Assembly: GCA_964458575.1 (NCBI GenBank)
Contig: CAYWMD010000028.1
Coordinates: forward strand, 13,972-77,971
Length of the DNA stretch: 64,000 nt
Direction of reading: 5' to 3'
DNA from: CAYWMD01 sp964458575
Lineage (GTDB): Bacteria > Verrucomicrobiota > Verrucomicrobiia > Limisphaerales > JADLHS01
Position 1 is the first letter of the stretch; each line of letters starts with the position of its first letter. This document shows positions 23,705 through 32,875 of the stretch, one piece after another. A program made the translations under genes and the position numbers. The notes beneath the pieces were generated by a model. That model saw only the letters and a program-made list of their open reading frames with translations. It did no database searches and had not been told where the DNA came from.

Positions 23705-26700
23705 ATGGCCGACTTTTTCATACGCCGCCCCATCGTCGCGATGGTCATCGCCATCCTGACGGTGATTGTCGGTGTCATCACGCTTTCCCGCCTGCCCATC
23801 TCGGAGTATCCGATCGTCAGTCCGACGTTGATCAAGGTCACAACTACCTACCGCGGCGCCGCAGCCGAGGCGGTCATGGAATCCGTTGCCACACCCATCG
23901 AGTCCAAGGTCAATGGCGTGGACAAGCTGCTCTACATGCAGTCGTTCAACGCGAACGACGGCAAGTTGACCCTCAACGTTTATTTCGACGTCGGCACGGA
24001 CGTGGACATCATGCAGGTCAACGCCCAGAACCGCGTCGGCCAGGCGGAGGCGCAGTTGCCCGAGGCGGTCAAGAGGGAAGGCGTGGTCGTGGACCGTTCC
24101 AGTCCGGACATCCTCATGGCGGTCGCACTCGCGTCACCCAAGGGCACCTACGACGCCATCTTCCTGGGAAATTATTGCGACATCAATCTGGTGGACGCCA
24201 TTAAACGCGTGAAAGGCGTTGGCGAAGTGAAGAATTTCACCGCGCAGGACTACACGATGCGCATGTGGCTGCGGCCGGACAAGCTGGCCTCGCTCGGCAT
24301 CACGCCCCAGGACATTCAAAACGCGGTCAAAGAACAAAACGCCCAGGCGCCCGCCGGCCGGATCGGGGCCGAGCCCGCGCCCAAGGGGACGGAAAGCCAG
24401 TTCAACGTCCGGGCCCTCGGATTGTTGAAAGAGCCGAAAGAATTTGAAGAAATCATCATTCGTTCCAATCCCGACGGCTCGCAGGTGAAAATCAAGGACG
24501 TCGCCCGCGTGGAACTGGGCGCGCAGACTTACGATTTGCGTGCGCGGCTGAACGGGACACCCTCGGGCGCCATCGGCATTTACCTCGCGCCCGGCGCCAA
24601 CGCGATTGATACCGCCAACAACGTCCGCAAGATTTTGGATGACGCAAAGTCCCGATTCCCGCCGGACATGGATTACGACGTCGTGCTGGATTCCACCCTG
24701 CCGATCAAAGCCTCGATGGAGGAAATCGTTCACACGCTCTTCGAGGCGGTCATCCTGGTGCTGATCGTCGTCTATGTCTTCCTCCAAAGTTTCCGCGCCA
24801 CGTTGATTCCGATGTTGACCGTGCCCGTTTCGTTGCTGGGCGCATTCATCATGTTCCCAGTGCTGGGCTTCAGTGTGAATGTGCTGACGATGTTCGGGCT
24901 GGTGCTCGCCATCGGCATCGTCGTGGACGACGCCATCGTCGTCGTCGAAGCCGTGCAACATCACATCGAGCACGGCAAGGACCCCGTGGAAGCAACGCGA
25001 CAGGCGATGAAGGAAGTGTCCGGCCCGGTGGTGGCCATCGGTCTTGTATTGTGCGCCGTGTTTGTGCCCGTGGCGTTCATGGGCGGTGTCACCGGCGCGC
25101 TTTATAGCCAGTTCGCTCTCACCATCGCCGTGGCGGTGATTTTCTCGGTCATCAACGCGCTGACGTTAAGCCCCGCGCTTTCGGCGATGCTCTTGCGTAA
25201 GCCGACGCCCGGCAAGGGGCCGGTCGCAAAATTCTTCAAATTATTCAACCGGTTCTTTGACTGGCTGAGCACCAATTACGGGAACATTGTCGGCGGACTG
25301 GCCCGCAAGGCCACGCGTTCGATGCTGCTGTTGGTGGCGGTAGTCGGCGGGATTCTGCTCGTCGGCAAATTTGTGCCCGGCGGTTTCATCCCGGATGAAG
25401 ACAAGGGCTACATGTTCGTGGCGATCCAGTTGCCCGAAGGCGCATCGTTGCAGCGCTCCGACGAGGTGCTCAAGCAGATTGAGGGCATCGTGGCCAAAAC
25501 GCCCGGTGTGCGCTCAGCCCTGGGCATCTCCGGCATGAACATCATGAACTCGCTTAACTTCCCGAACTCGGCGCTGATGTTCGTCGGCCTCAAGGATTGG
25601 AAGGAGCGCAAGGATCCGGCGCAGCACTCGAGCGCCATTGCCCGTGAATGGACGAGGAAATTCTACGCCATCCCCGGGGCCAAGGCGTTTGCGTTCGGCC
25701 CGCCGCCGCTGCCCGGTTACGGCAACGTCTCCGGTTTCAGCATGCAGTTCCAGGACCGCTCGGGCGGCACCATCGAACAACTCGCCGGCTACGTGAAACA
25801 ATTCACCGAAGCGGTGGCCAAGCGCCCGGAGATCGGTCGCGTCAGCACCACCTTCGACCCGTCCACGCCGCAGGTGAAGGTCGAGTTGGATCGCGAGAAA
25901 TGCCGCACGCTTGGCGTGACGGTGGACAGCGTGTTCGCCACGTTGCAGACGTATTTGAGCGGGCTCTACGTGAACGACTTTGTCCGCTTCGGTCGCGTGT
26001 ATAAAGTTTTCCTTCAGGCCGAGCCGCAGTTCACGGACAAGCCCGATGACATCGGCCAGTTCTACGTCCGCAATAACAGCGGCCAGATGGTACCGCTGAA
26101 CACGCTGGTCACAGTCAGCAAGATGTCGGGGCCGAATCTGGTTACCCGGTTCAATCTTTACAACGCGGCCGAAATCATGGGCGCCCCCGCGCCCGGCTAC
26201 AGTTCAGGCCAGGCGATCAAAGCCATCGAAGAAGTCATGAAAACGATGCCGTCTGAAACTGGCTACGCCTGGTCGGGGCTCACGCTGCAGGAAAAGAAAT
26301 CGGAAGGCCAGGCGCCGATCATCTTCGGCATGGCGATTCTGTTCGTCTTCCTCTTGCTCGCGGCACAATACGAAAGCTGGGGCTTGCCCTTTGCCGTGCT
26401 GCTCGCCACGCCGACAGTCATCCTGGGCACGATGGTCGGCATGTTGGTGCGCAGCTACGACCTGAACGTTTATGCGCAAATTGGCCTCGTCATGCTCATC
26501 GGTCTGGCGGCAAAAAACGCAATCCTAATCGTCGAGTTCGCCAAGATGAAACGGGAGGAAGGAGAGGACATTCTAAAGGCAGCCGTCGATGGTTCACGTT
26601 TGCGGTTGCGACCGATCTTGATGACCTCGTTCGCGTTCATCCTCGGTTGCGTGCCGTTGATGCTGGCATCCGGCTCCGGCGCTGCGGCGCGCAGCACGAT

Positions 26701-26866
26701 GGGCACGGGCGTCGTCTATGGCATGACCATCGCCACGGCGGTGGGATTGTTTATTATCCCAGTTTGTTACGTGTTCGTGCAAAAGCTCGTCGAACGCGGC
26801 GGCAAAAAGGCTGCGCCCGCAACGACACCACCAGCGCCCGCACCGGAGAAAGGAGGAACGCACTGA
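23705..26866 (+). CDS. RND multidrug efflux pump (AcrB/HAE1 family)
   Basis: A 1053-residue inner-membrane proton antiporter, normal AcrB length. It begins with the typical MADFFIRRPIVAMVIAI. The proton relay is GIVVDDAIVVVE (D408/D409), with the partner lysine in AAKNAILIVEFAK (about 937). Two large periplasmic loops are present. It should expel hydrophobic or amphipathic compounds through the adaptor and NodT channel encoded on either side. ATG 23705 begins 4 bp after the adaptor stop. The stop overlaps the NodT ATG. Confidence 0.96.
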   Translation: MADFFIRRPIVAMVIAILTVIVGVITLSRLPISEYPIVSPTLIKVTTTYRGAAAEAVMESVATPIESKVNGVDKLLYMQSFNANDGKLTLNVYFDVGTDVDIMQVNAQNRVGQAEAQLPEAVKREGVVVDRSSPDILMAVALASPKGTYDAIFLGNYCDINLVDAIKRVKGVGEVKNFTAQDYTMRMWLRPDKLASLGITPQDIQNAVKEQNAQAPAGRIGAEPAPKGTESQFNVRALGLLKEPKEFEEIIIRSNPDGSQVKIKDVARVELGAQTYDLRARLNGTPSGAIGIYLAPGANAIDTANNVRKILDDAKSRFPPDMDYDVVLDSTLPIKASMEEIVHTLFEAVILVLIVVYVFLQSFRATLIPMLTVPVSLLGAFIMFPVLGFSVNVLTMFGLVLAIGIVVDDAIVVVEAVQHHIEHGKDPVEATRQAMKEVSGPVVAIGLVLCAVFVPVAFMGGVTGALYSQFALTIAVAVIFSVINALTLSPALSAMLLRKPTPGKGPVAKFFKLFNRFFDWLSTNYGNIVGGLARKATRSMLLLVAVVGGILLVGKFVPGGFIPDEDKGYMFVAIQLPEGASLQRSDEVLKQIEGIVAKTPGVRSALGISGMNIMNSLNFPNSALMFVGLKDWKERKDPAQHSSAIAREWTRKFYAIPGAKAFAFGPPPLPGYGNVSGFSMQFQDRSGGTIEQLAGYVKQFTEAVAKRPEIGRVSTTFDPSTPQVKVELDREKCRTLGVTVDSVFATLQTYLSGLYVNDFVRFGRVYKVFLQAEPQFTDKPDDIGQFYVRNNSGQMVPLNTLVTVSKMSGPNLVTRFNLYNAAEIMGAPAPGYSSGQAIKAIEEVMKTMPSETGYAWSGLTLQEKKSEGQAPIIFGMAILFVFLLLAAQYESWGLPFAVLLATPTVILGTMVGMLVRSYDLNVYAQIGLVMLIGLAAKNAILIVEFAKMKREEGEDILKAAVDGSRLRLRPILMTSFAFILGCVPLMLASGSGAAARSTMGTGVVYGMTIATAVGLFIIPVCYVFVQKLVERGGKKAAPATTPPAPAPEKGGTH

Positions 26867-28332
26867 TGAAAACTGTGATTAAACAATTTGCAGTCGCCGC
26901 AGGAATTCCTTGCATGTTGGCGCTCGTGTTGTTCGGGTGTGCCGTCGGCCCGAACTACCAGCGCCCCGCTGTGGACACGCCGGCGGCCTACCGCACCGCG
27001 GAGTCCGACACCAATGCGCCGTCCGGCGACAAGTCTTTCGCCGATTTGGGCTGGTGGGACGTGTACGACGATCCGCAACTCAAGGTCTACATCGCCGAAG
27101 CGCTTACGAACAGTTGGGACATCAAAATTGCCGCAGCCCGCGTGTTGCAAGCCGAAGCGCAGGCGCGCGTCACCCGCTCGCGGTTCTTCCCGGAGGCTTA
27201 CGCCGGCGGCGACCTCGTGAACGCCCGCGCATCCGAGCGCGGTCCGACGCCGGTTTCCGACCCGAACGCAAAGTACGGCGACGCCTTCGTGTTCGCTCCC
27301 AGCTACGAACTGGACCTTTGGGGTAAAATTCGCCGCGCGAACGAGGCCGCGCGCGCGCGCCTGCTGGCCTCCGAGGACGCGCAGCGCACCGTGCGACAGA
27401 CGCTCGTGGCGCAGGTGGCGACAACGTATCTCCGGCTGCTTGAACTTGACTTGGAACTGGAGATTGGCCGGGCCAGTTACATCAGCCGCACCAACTCGCT
27501 CGTACTCACCTCGGCGCGCGAAGCAGGTGGCGTCGCCTCGATGCAGGACGTTTATCAATCCAGGGTTCTTGTTGCGACCGCCGAGGCGTCCATCGCCGAC
27601 ACCTTGCGCCAGATCGAGCAGACGGAAAATGAATTGAACATCCTGCTGGGCCGCAACCCGGGGACGATCGCGCGCGGCATCCCGCTTGTTGACCAGAAGC
27701 TCCGCACGAGCGTGCCCGCCGGCCTGCCGTCGCAAGTGCTCGCACGCCGACCTGACATTCGCGCGGCGGAAAACGACCTGGTCGCGGCCAACGCGGACAT
27801 TGGCCAGGCCAAGGCCGCGTTCTTTCCGCAGGTCACGTTGACCGGCATGTTTGGTTACCAGACCACGGCGCTTTCGGACCTATTCACCGGACCGGCGAAG
27901 ATGTGGCAATTCGGCCCGGCGGTCACCATGCCGCTGTTCACCGGCGGCCGGTTGAAGGGCGAATACAAATACGCGAAGGCGCGGTTCGATGAGTCGCTGG
28001 CGGTTTACCAGCGGACGGTGCAAGGCGCATTCCGCGAAGTGTCGGATGCGCTTATAGGCTATCAACGCAATCAGGAATTCTACGCCAAGCAGTTGGACCT
28101 CACCCAGGCAAACCGCGACGCGGCGAACCTTGCCAACGTCCGCTACGAAGGCGGAGTCACGAGCTATCTCGAAGTGCTCTACAACGAGCAGCAGTTGTTC
28201 GATGCCGAATTGCTCCTTGCCCAGGCGCGACGCAATGAACTCCTGAGCGTCGTGCAACTTTACCGCGCGCTCGGCGGCGGCTGGAGTGAACCGCAAACTT
28301 TTGCAGGTAAAGCTGGCAAACCGACCGAATAA
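26866..28332 (+). CDS. NodT-family outer-membrane efflux lipoprotein (TolC-like)
   Basis: A 488-residue outer-membrane channel. The lipobox LFGC puts the acylated cysteine at 25, followed by the family hallmark AVGPNYQRP. Two repeated outer-membrane-efflux domains follow, each with long helices; the second contains LPSQVLARRPDIRAAENDL and GGGW near the end. The ATG at 26866 overlaps the pump's TGA and has a strong AGGAGG site at 26851-26856. Together with the two preceding genes it completes a tripartite pump. A second NodT protein is encoded at 61653. Confidence 0.94.
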   Translation: MKTVIKQFAVAAGIPCMLALVLFGCAVGPNYQRPAVDTPAAYRTAESDTNAPSGDKSFADLGWWDVYDDPQLKVYIAEALTNSWDIKIAAARVLQAEAQARVTRSRFFPEAYAGGDLVNARASERGPTPVSDPNAKYGDAFVFAPSYELDLWGKIRRANEAARARLLASEDAQRTVRQTLVAQVATTYLRLLELDLELEIGRASYISRTNSLVLTSAREAGGVASMQDVYQSRVLVATAEASIADTLRQIEQTENELNILLGRNPGTIARGIPLVDQKLRTSVPAGLPSQVLARRPDIRAAENDLVAANADIGQAKAAFFPQVTLTGMFGYQTTALSDLFTGPAKMWQFGPAVTMPLFTGGRLKGEYKYAKARFDESLAVYQRTVQGAFREVSDALIGYQRNQEFYAKQLDLTQANRDAANLANVRYEGGVTSYLEVLYNEQQLFDAELLLAQARRNELLSVVQLYRALGGGWSEPQTFAGKAGKPTE

Positions 28333-28351
28333 CCCACAAGCCATCAAAGCT

Positions 28352-29161
28352 ATGAGCCAAAAATCAAAATCCAACGAAGAAAAGAAACTGAAGACCAAAA
28401 AATACGAAAAAGAGTTGCGCAAGCTTCAAGGCGAGTTGTGCGCGCTCCAGGATTGGGTGAAGCACAAGGGGCTTCGCGTCATCATCATTTTCGAGGGGCG
28501 CGACGGGGCCGGGAAGGGCGGTACCATCCGCGCCCTCACCGAGCGCGTCAGCCCGCGCGTGTTCCGCGTGGTGGCGTTGCCCGCGCCCTCCGACCGCGAA
28601 AAAACCCAGATGTATTTGCAGCGTTACATGGCGCATTTCCCGGCGGCGGGTGAAGTCGTGATCTTTGACCGCAGTTGGTACAATCGAGCCGGCGTCGAAC
28701 ATGTGATGGGGTTTTGCAGCAAGGAACAGCACCGCCTCTTCCTCGAACGTTGCCCGGAAATCGAAAAATACATCGTGGACGGTGGTTTCATCCTCATCAA
28801 GCTCTGGCTGGAAGTCAGCGACAAGGAGCAGAAGCGCCGGTTCGAGGCGCGCATCACCGACCCGGTGCGCCAGTGGAAACTCAGCCCGATGGACCTGCCC
28901 TCGCGCAGCAAGTGGTTCGAGTATTCGCTCGCCCGCGACAAGATGTTCAAGGCCACCGACACCAAATGGGCACCGTGGTACATCCTGCGTTCTGACGACA
29001 AGAAACGCGCGCGGCTCAACGCCATCCGTCACATATTGAATTTGATTTCCTACAAGCGAATCGAACGTGACAAGATCAAACTGCCCAAACGCTCGATGAA
29101 GCACGCCTATGACGATCAGGCGTCGCTCAAGGGCCGGAAATTTGTGGCAGACAAGTATTAG
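28352..29161 (+). CDS. ppk2: Polyphosphate kinase 2 (copy 1)
   Basis: A 269-residue P-loop kinase that transfers phosphate between polyphosphate and nucleoside diphosphates. Walker A is EGRDGAGKGG (48-57) and Walker B/DRSWYNRAG is at 106-114. A lid segment with KRRFEARI and conserved KWAPWYIL follows. It looks like the single-domain class that mainly makes ATP or GTP from polyphosphate. ATG 28352 starts 19 bp after the NodT stop. A paralogue of identical length and motif positions is encoded at 60759; most residues match. Linking it to the energy-limited metabolism upstream is inference. Confidence 0.95.
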   Translation: MSQKSKSNEEKKLKTKKYEKELRKLQGELCALQDWVKHKGLRVIIIFEGRDGAGKGGTIRALTERVSPRVFRVVALPAPSDREKTQMYLQRYMAHFPAAGEVVIFDRSWYNRAGVEHVMGFCSKEQHRLFLERCPEIEKYIVDGGFILIKLWLEVSDKEQKRRFEARITDPVRQWKLSPMDLPSRSKWFEYSLARDKMFKATDTKWAPWYILRSDDKKRARLNAIRHILNLISYKRIERDKIKLPKRSMKHAYDDQASLKGRKFVADKY

Positions 29162-29245
29162 TGGCCAATCTTCCGGCGGCCTCGGAACATCCGGAGGCTG
29201 TCGGGAAACACAACCAAAACCACCAACACCAAACCCTCGAAAGCC

Positions 29246-29863
29246 ATGAACCATCGAATCCTCTCAACCATCGGCCTGACGACTTTGCTGGCATTCGCCA
29301 CGCAAGCCAGCCAGGAGCAACTTGCCCGCAGCATTCGTGACGCCCATGCTGAAACCGACAAGACCTCGGCGCAACTCAAGACCACGCTTGATTCAATCAC
29401 GGCGCTGACCAAACAAACGAAAGGCGACTTGCGTCCGGCCTATAACACTTTCTGTGGTGAAATCACCAAGACCGAGGCGGCGGCCAACATGACCAAATTG
29501 CGCATTCAGTGGATGGCCACGGACGGACGGGCGTATTTTCAGGACTGGCAGACCACCGTCAACGGCATCGCCAACAAATCCTTGCGCAAAAAATCACAGA
29601 AGCGCCTCAATGAGGTCAAGGAGAGCTACAACAAAGTTGAAGCCGCGCTCCAGAAGGCGGGCGAGAAGTTTAAGCCGTTTCTCTCGGACTTGGGCGACAT
29701 GCAAAAGTCGCTGGCCGCGGATGTGACTCCCGGTGGCGTCAAAGCCATCAAAAGCACGGTCCGGAGCGCGGAGTGGAACATCAAATCCGTCAACTCGTCC
29801 ATCAACACCGCCCTGAAGGAAATGGACAAAATGGAAAAATCCCTCTCCTCGGAAGCCAAATAA
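29246..29863 (+). CDS. DUF2959-like secreted coiled-coil protein (copy 2)
   Basis: A 205-residue exported protein with a signal peptide ending near FATQAS|Q. The mature part is almost wholly charged helix with a DGRAYFQDWQTTVNGI patch equivalent to RGEAYFEEW at 13453 and RGDAYFADW at 29944. All three then continue with an Arg/Lys-rich heptad segment, and copies 2 and 3 share a KFKPFL/DFKPLL motif. Function unknown. It lies between PPK2 and another family member. Confidence 0.75.
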   Translation: MNHRILSTIGLTTLLAFATQASQEQLARSIRDAHAETDKTSAQLKTTLDSITALTKQTKGDLRPAYNTFCGEITKTEAAANMTKLRIQWMATDGRAYFQDWQTTVNGIANKSLRKKSQKRLNEVKESYNKVEAALQKAGEKFKPFLSDLGDMQKSLAADVTPGGVKAIKSTVRSAEWNIKSVNSSINTALKEMDKMEKSLSSEAK

Positions 29864-29943
29864 ATCAATTGGTGATTCGACGCTGGCCAACGGTCTGAAC
29901 CTGTTGCCGCTGACGCCATAAGGCCAAACCGAACGACATTTGT

Positions 29944-30597
29944 ATGCACAACGCCCTTCGCACCACCATTCTTTGCTGCGTCCTGATCGTTTCCGGTCCT
30001 GTCGTCCGCGGGCGGGCGGGAGAGCCGACCGCGAACTCAACAGCACCACTCACGCCCGAAGCGGCCGCGGCCAAAATGGAGACCGCGCGGATGGAAGTAG
30101 CCATTACCCGGAGCAACATCGTCCAGACCGTGCAAGCGCTGGACCTCGTCCGGCACTCCGCCGATCCCCGCGCGCAGTTTCAGAAGTTCACCGAACAATT
30201 GGCGCGCATGGCGGAGCGGGCGAATACCACCCGCGAACGCGCCCTCGCCATGAAAAGCCGGGGCGACGCGTATTTCGCGGATTGGGAAGTCCGGATCACG
30301 GGCATTTCGGACCCAGAACGGCGCAAGGACGCCGAGGCCAGCTACGCCAACCGCAAAAAGTCCTACGATCGAATCACCAAATTCATGCAGCAGGCGGGCA
30401 AGGATTTCAAGCCGCTGCTCGCCTCATTGCAGGAGATCCAGCGATTGCTGGAAGGCGAGCGCAGCCCGGAGAAGATCGCGGCGGCCAAGGACCTGTTCAT
30501 GCGCGCAAACTGGCGCTGCACGGACGTGCAACGGTCGTTGATGCAGGTGGAAGTCGAGTTCGAGCTGCTGGCCGCTGACTTTGCCGGGAAGAAGTAA
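29944..30597 (+). CDS. DUF2959-like secreted coiled-coil protein (copy 3)
   Basis: A 217-residue exported helical protein. A signal sequence (TTILCCVLIVSG) precedes a short Pro/Ala linker. The core has ERANTTRERALAMKSRGDAY and ADWEVRITGISDP, then a KSYDRITKFMQQAGKDFKPL heptad region. It is closest in layout to copy 2, 80 bp upstream, and probably arose by tandem duplication. No enzyme motif is seen; a structural or scaffolding role in the envelope is the most that can be inferred. Confidence 0.75.
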   Translation: MHNALRTTILCCVLIVSGPVVRGRAGEPTANSTAPLTPEAAAAKMETARMEVAITRSNIVQTVQALDLVRHSADPRAQFQKFTEQLARMAERANTTRERALAMKSRGDAYFADWEVRITGISDPERRKDAEASYANRKKSYDRITKFMQQAGKDFKPLLASLQEIQRLLEGERSPEKIAAAKDLFMRANWRCTDVQRSLMQVEVEFELLAADFAGKK

Positions 30598-30655
30598 TTG
30601 CCTGATGGAATTGAAAAGAACCAAATCAACTGACACCCTCAAACACAATCCACAC

Positions 30656-31210
30656 ATGAAAATCAACTCACTCCTCACATTGGCCGCCGGTGCACTCGTG
30701 CTCGCGGGTTGTTCGTCCACACCCACCAAGGTTGACAGCGGCCCGATCCACGCGCGCACGTTCAGCTTTGTCAACCGGAGCAGCCAACCCATGCCCGACT
30801 ACGCGGACAAGCGCCAGCCGATCCACCAGATGATTCAAGCCGCGATCACCAAGAATCTCGCCGACCGGGGTGTGGCCAAGGTGGAAGGCGGCGGTGATGT
30901 GACCGTGAGTTATCTGATCATTGTTGGCAACGGCGCCACCACGACCGCCATCAATGACTATTTTGGCTACGGCGAGGATGCCCAGGCGCTCCACGACAAG
31001 GCGCATGAAGTTTACACCGGCAGCAAAAACCCGAACTACTTCGAGGCGGGGACATTGGTCATCGACATCGTTGATTCGAGGAGTTACAAGCTGCTCAAGC
31101 GCGGTTATACCTCGCGGCAACTGCTCAAAAACCTGCCGGACGACGCCCGCGCGGCGCGCATTCAGGAGGTGGTAAACGAAATCCTCCGCGATGTACAAAT
31201 CGCGCCGTAG
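30656..31210 (+). CDS. DUF4136-like lipoprotein
   Basis: A 184-residue lipoprotein with lipobox LAGC (C19). The mature domain resembles DUF4136: an early strand with TFSFVNRSSQP, then AITKNLADRGVAKVEGGGDV with a following VSYLIIVG strand, and a C-terminal helix ending EVVNEILRDV. The family is found in the periplasm of Gram-negative bacteria and has no settled role. ATG 30656 places the lipobox at the right distance; an upstream in-frame codon would add 25 polar residues. It follows the two DUF2959-like genes. Confidence 0.8.
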   Translation: MKINSLLTLAAGALVLAGCSSTPTKVDSGPIHARTFSFVNRSSQPMPDYADKRQPIHQMIQAAITKNLADRGVAKVEGGGDVTVSYLIIVGNGATTTAINDYFGYGEDAQALHDKAHEVYTGSKNPNYFEAGTLVIDIVDSRSYKLLKRGYTSRQLLKNLPDDARAARIQEVVNEILRDVQIAP

Positions 31211-31245
31211 AGCGACCACTCAAACGCTGAATCAACGCAAACCCT

Positions 31246-32154
31246 ATGGCCGACCGAGCAACAATGCACCCGAGACACGCCGGACTCTGGCTCAGCGCGG
31301 TTGTGCTGATGGCCTTTGGCATTCAGGGCTACGCGGCCGACCCGCCGCCTTTACCACCGGTAACCGCGGCTGCGGGCAACCCGCGATTGCCCGGCAAGTT
31401 CGTTTGGGCGGACCTGGTCACCGACGACGTGCTCAAAGCGCAACAGTTCTACAGCGCGTTGTTCGGCTGGACGTTCCATGATTACGGCGGTTACCTCATT
31501 GGCCGGAATGACGACCGCCCATTGTGTGGGATGTTCCAACGAACGCGACCCAAGGACCGGGTGGCCGAGCCGCGTTGGTTTGGTTACATCTCGGTCAAGA
31601 ACGTCTCGGGTGTTCAACGCACCGTGACGGAAGCGGGTGGACGCGTCCTGGCCGCACCAAAAAAAATGGCCAAACGCGGCGAGCAGGCGGTGTTCGCCGA
31701 TCCCGAAGGCGCGGTCTTCGGCGCGATCAAATCCAGTTCCGGCGACCCGGAGGATTTCCTGGCTGATCCGGGTGATTGGATTTGGATTCAATTGTTAAGC
31801 CGGGACGCGCGCAAGGCCGCGGAATTTTATCGCCACGTCGCCGGTTACGAAATCATCGAGAACACGGCAGACAACCGGGTGAACGATTATATTTTGATCA
31901 GCGAAGGTTACGCCCGCGGCACGGTGCGGACGATTCGGAGCGAGAATCCGCAGGTGAAGCCCACCTGGCTGCCGTTTGTTCGCGTGAAAAACGTGGGTGA
32001 ATCGGTGGCACGGGCCAAGGAGCTCGGCGGCAGGACAATGCTCGAACCCAAACCCGAAATTTACAACGGCAAATTGGCGGTCCTCGCCGACCCGACCGGC
32101 GCGGTCATCGGCATCATGGAGTGGCAGGCAGGAATCTTCAAGGGAGGGAAGTGA
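31246..32154 (+). CDS. Secreted double VOC (glyoxalase-like) protein
   Basis: A 302-residue exported protein with two vicinal-oxygen-chelate domains, at about 48-160 (FVWADLVTDDVLKAQQFYSA) and 175-297 (WIWIQLLSRDARKAAEFYRH). VOC proteins bind a metal and include glyoxalases, dioxygenases and resistance proteins. The substrate here is unknown. The signal segment lies at about 13-31 (GLWLSAVVLMAFGIQGYA). ATG 31264, six codons in, would give a tidier signal peptide. It ends 1 bp before the next gene, a proline-rich lipoprotein. Confidence 0.82.
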   Translation: MADRATMHPRHAGLWLSAVVLMAFGIQGYAADPPPLPPVTAAAGNPRLPGKFVWADLVTDDVLKAQQFYSALFGWTFHDYGGYLIGRNDDRPLCGMFQRTRPKDRVAEPRWFGYISVKNVSGVQRTVTEAGGRVLAAPKKMAKRGEQAVFADPEGAVFGAIKSSSGDPEDFLADPGDWIWIQLLSRDARKAAEFYRHVAGYEIIENTADNRVNDYILISEGYARGTVRTIRSENPQVKPTWLPFVRVKNVGESVARAKELGGRTMLEPKPEIYNGKLAVLADPTGAVIGIMEWQAGIFKGGK

Positions 32155-32155
32155 T

Positions 32156-32536
32156 ATGAAATCCTTCAAATTCCTTCTCATCCCCGCGATCACCGGTTTG
32201 CTGGCGTTGCCGACATTCATCGGTTGCGAAAGTACAGACAGCGGCAGCACGCACGTCACGAGCAATGTCTATTACGGGGTTGGATTCTACGACCCATGGT
32301 ATCACGGCGATCTCGATTACGACTACGATGTCGTCGTCACGCCACCGCCAGGCTCGCCTCCAGGCACCATCCCGCCTCCGGGACAGGGGGCGCGTCCATC
32401 GCATCCGATTGCCCGTCCGCCGGTGGCGTCACCCCGACCGCCCACTGCCGCGCCCCGACCGGTGGCCCGTCCGATGCCATCCATTCCTTCAACTCCGCGT
32501 GCCGCGCCACGCGGTGGCGGTGGCAGGAGGCGATAG
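32156..32536 (+). CDS. Small proline-rich lipoprotein with Gly/Arg tail
   Basis: A 126-residue lipoprotein with lipobox FIGC (C24). A short Tyr/Asp-rich segment (YYGVGFYDPWYHGDLDYDYD, about 40-59) follows, then a long Pro/Arg region and a terminal GGGGRRR. The tail resembles that of the DUF3300 protein 0.3 kb downstream (GGGGRGGGRR), so the two may share an interaction partner. A strong ribosome site (AGGGAGG) lies about 8 nt before ATG 32156. No family recognised. Confidence 0.7.
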   Translation: MKSFKFLLIPAITGLLALPTFIGCESTDSGSTHVTSNVYYGVGFYDPWYHGDLDYDYDVVVTPPPGSPPGTIPPPGQGARPSHPIARPPVASPRPPTAAPRPVARPMPSIPSTPRAAPRGGGGRRR

Positions 32537-32548
32537 ATTTTTGCGGGC

Positions 32549-32875
32549 ATGAAACCGCCGGACTCCACCACCTCGGCAACGCCGAACCCGGCGGCGAAGC
32601 ACGCATTCTTTGAGCCGGTCGCGCTGGTGTTGTTGTCATTGGCCACGGTTGGCACGGCGTGGTGTTCCTACGAAGCGACCGTCTGGGGTGGTGTGTCGCA
32701 ACGCACGATGAACCAGTCCGCCGTGGCGGGCCGCAGCTCGGCGGCCAAGGAACTTCAGTCGCTTCAATTCAAGCTCGCGGATATTCTGGTGCTTGCTGAT
32801 GCTTCCGACCCAGCTATGAAGCGAACTGAAGAACAATCCATCCGCCCCCGCTTGCGGACGAAATCCTTGTTATGA
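32549..32875 (+). CDS. Truncated membrane protein (N-terminal part only)
   Basis: A 108-residue frame that starts like a roughly 200-residue single-pass/double-pass membrane protein: FFEPVALVLLSLATVGTAWCS forms one membrane segment (quoted as FEPVALVLLSLATVGTAWCS), then SYEATVWGGV and QSAVAGRSSAAKELQ. Family members known to me continue with a long soluble domain and further membrane segments. Here the frame changes character after residue 85 and stops. It is probably a decayed gene whose stop overlaps the DUF3300 start by 4 bp. Function unknown. Confidence 0.5.
   Translation: MKPPDSTTSATPNPAAKHAFFEPVALVLLSLATVGTAWCSYEATVWGGVSQRTMNQSAVAGRSSAAKELQSLQFKLADILVLADASDPAMKRTEEQSIRPRLRTKSLL

Noticed and set aside
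29162..29210. Possible terminator after the first PPK2 gene
   Set aside because: Only a 7-bp stem with a G-T pair and no T-run; too weak to list.
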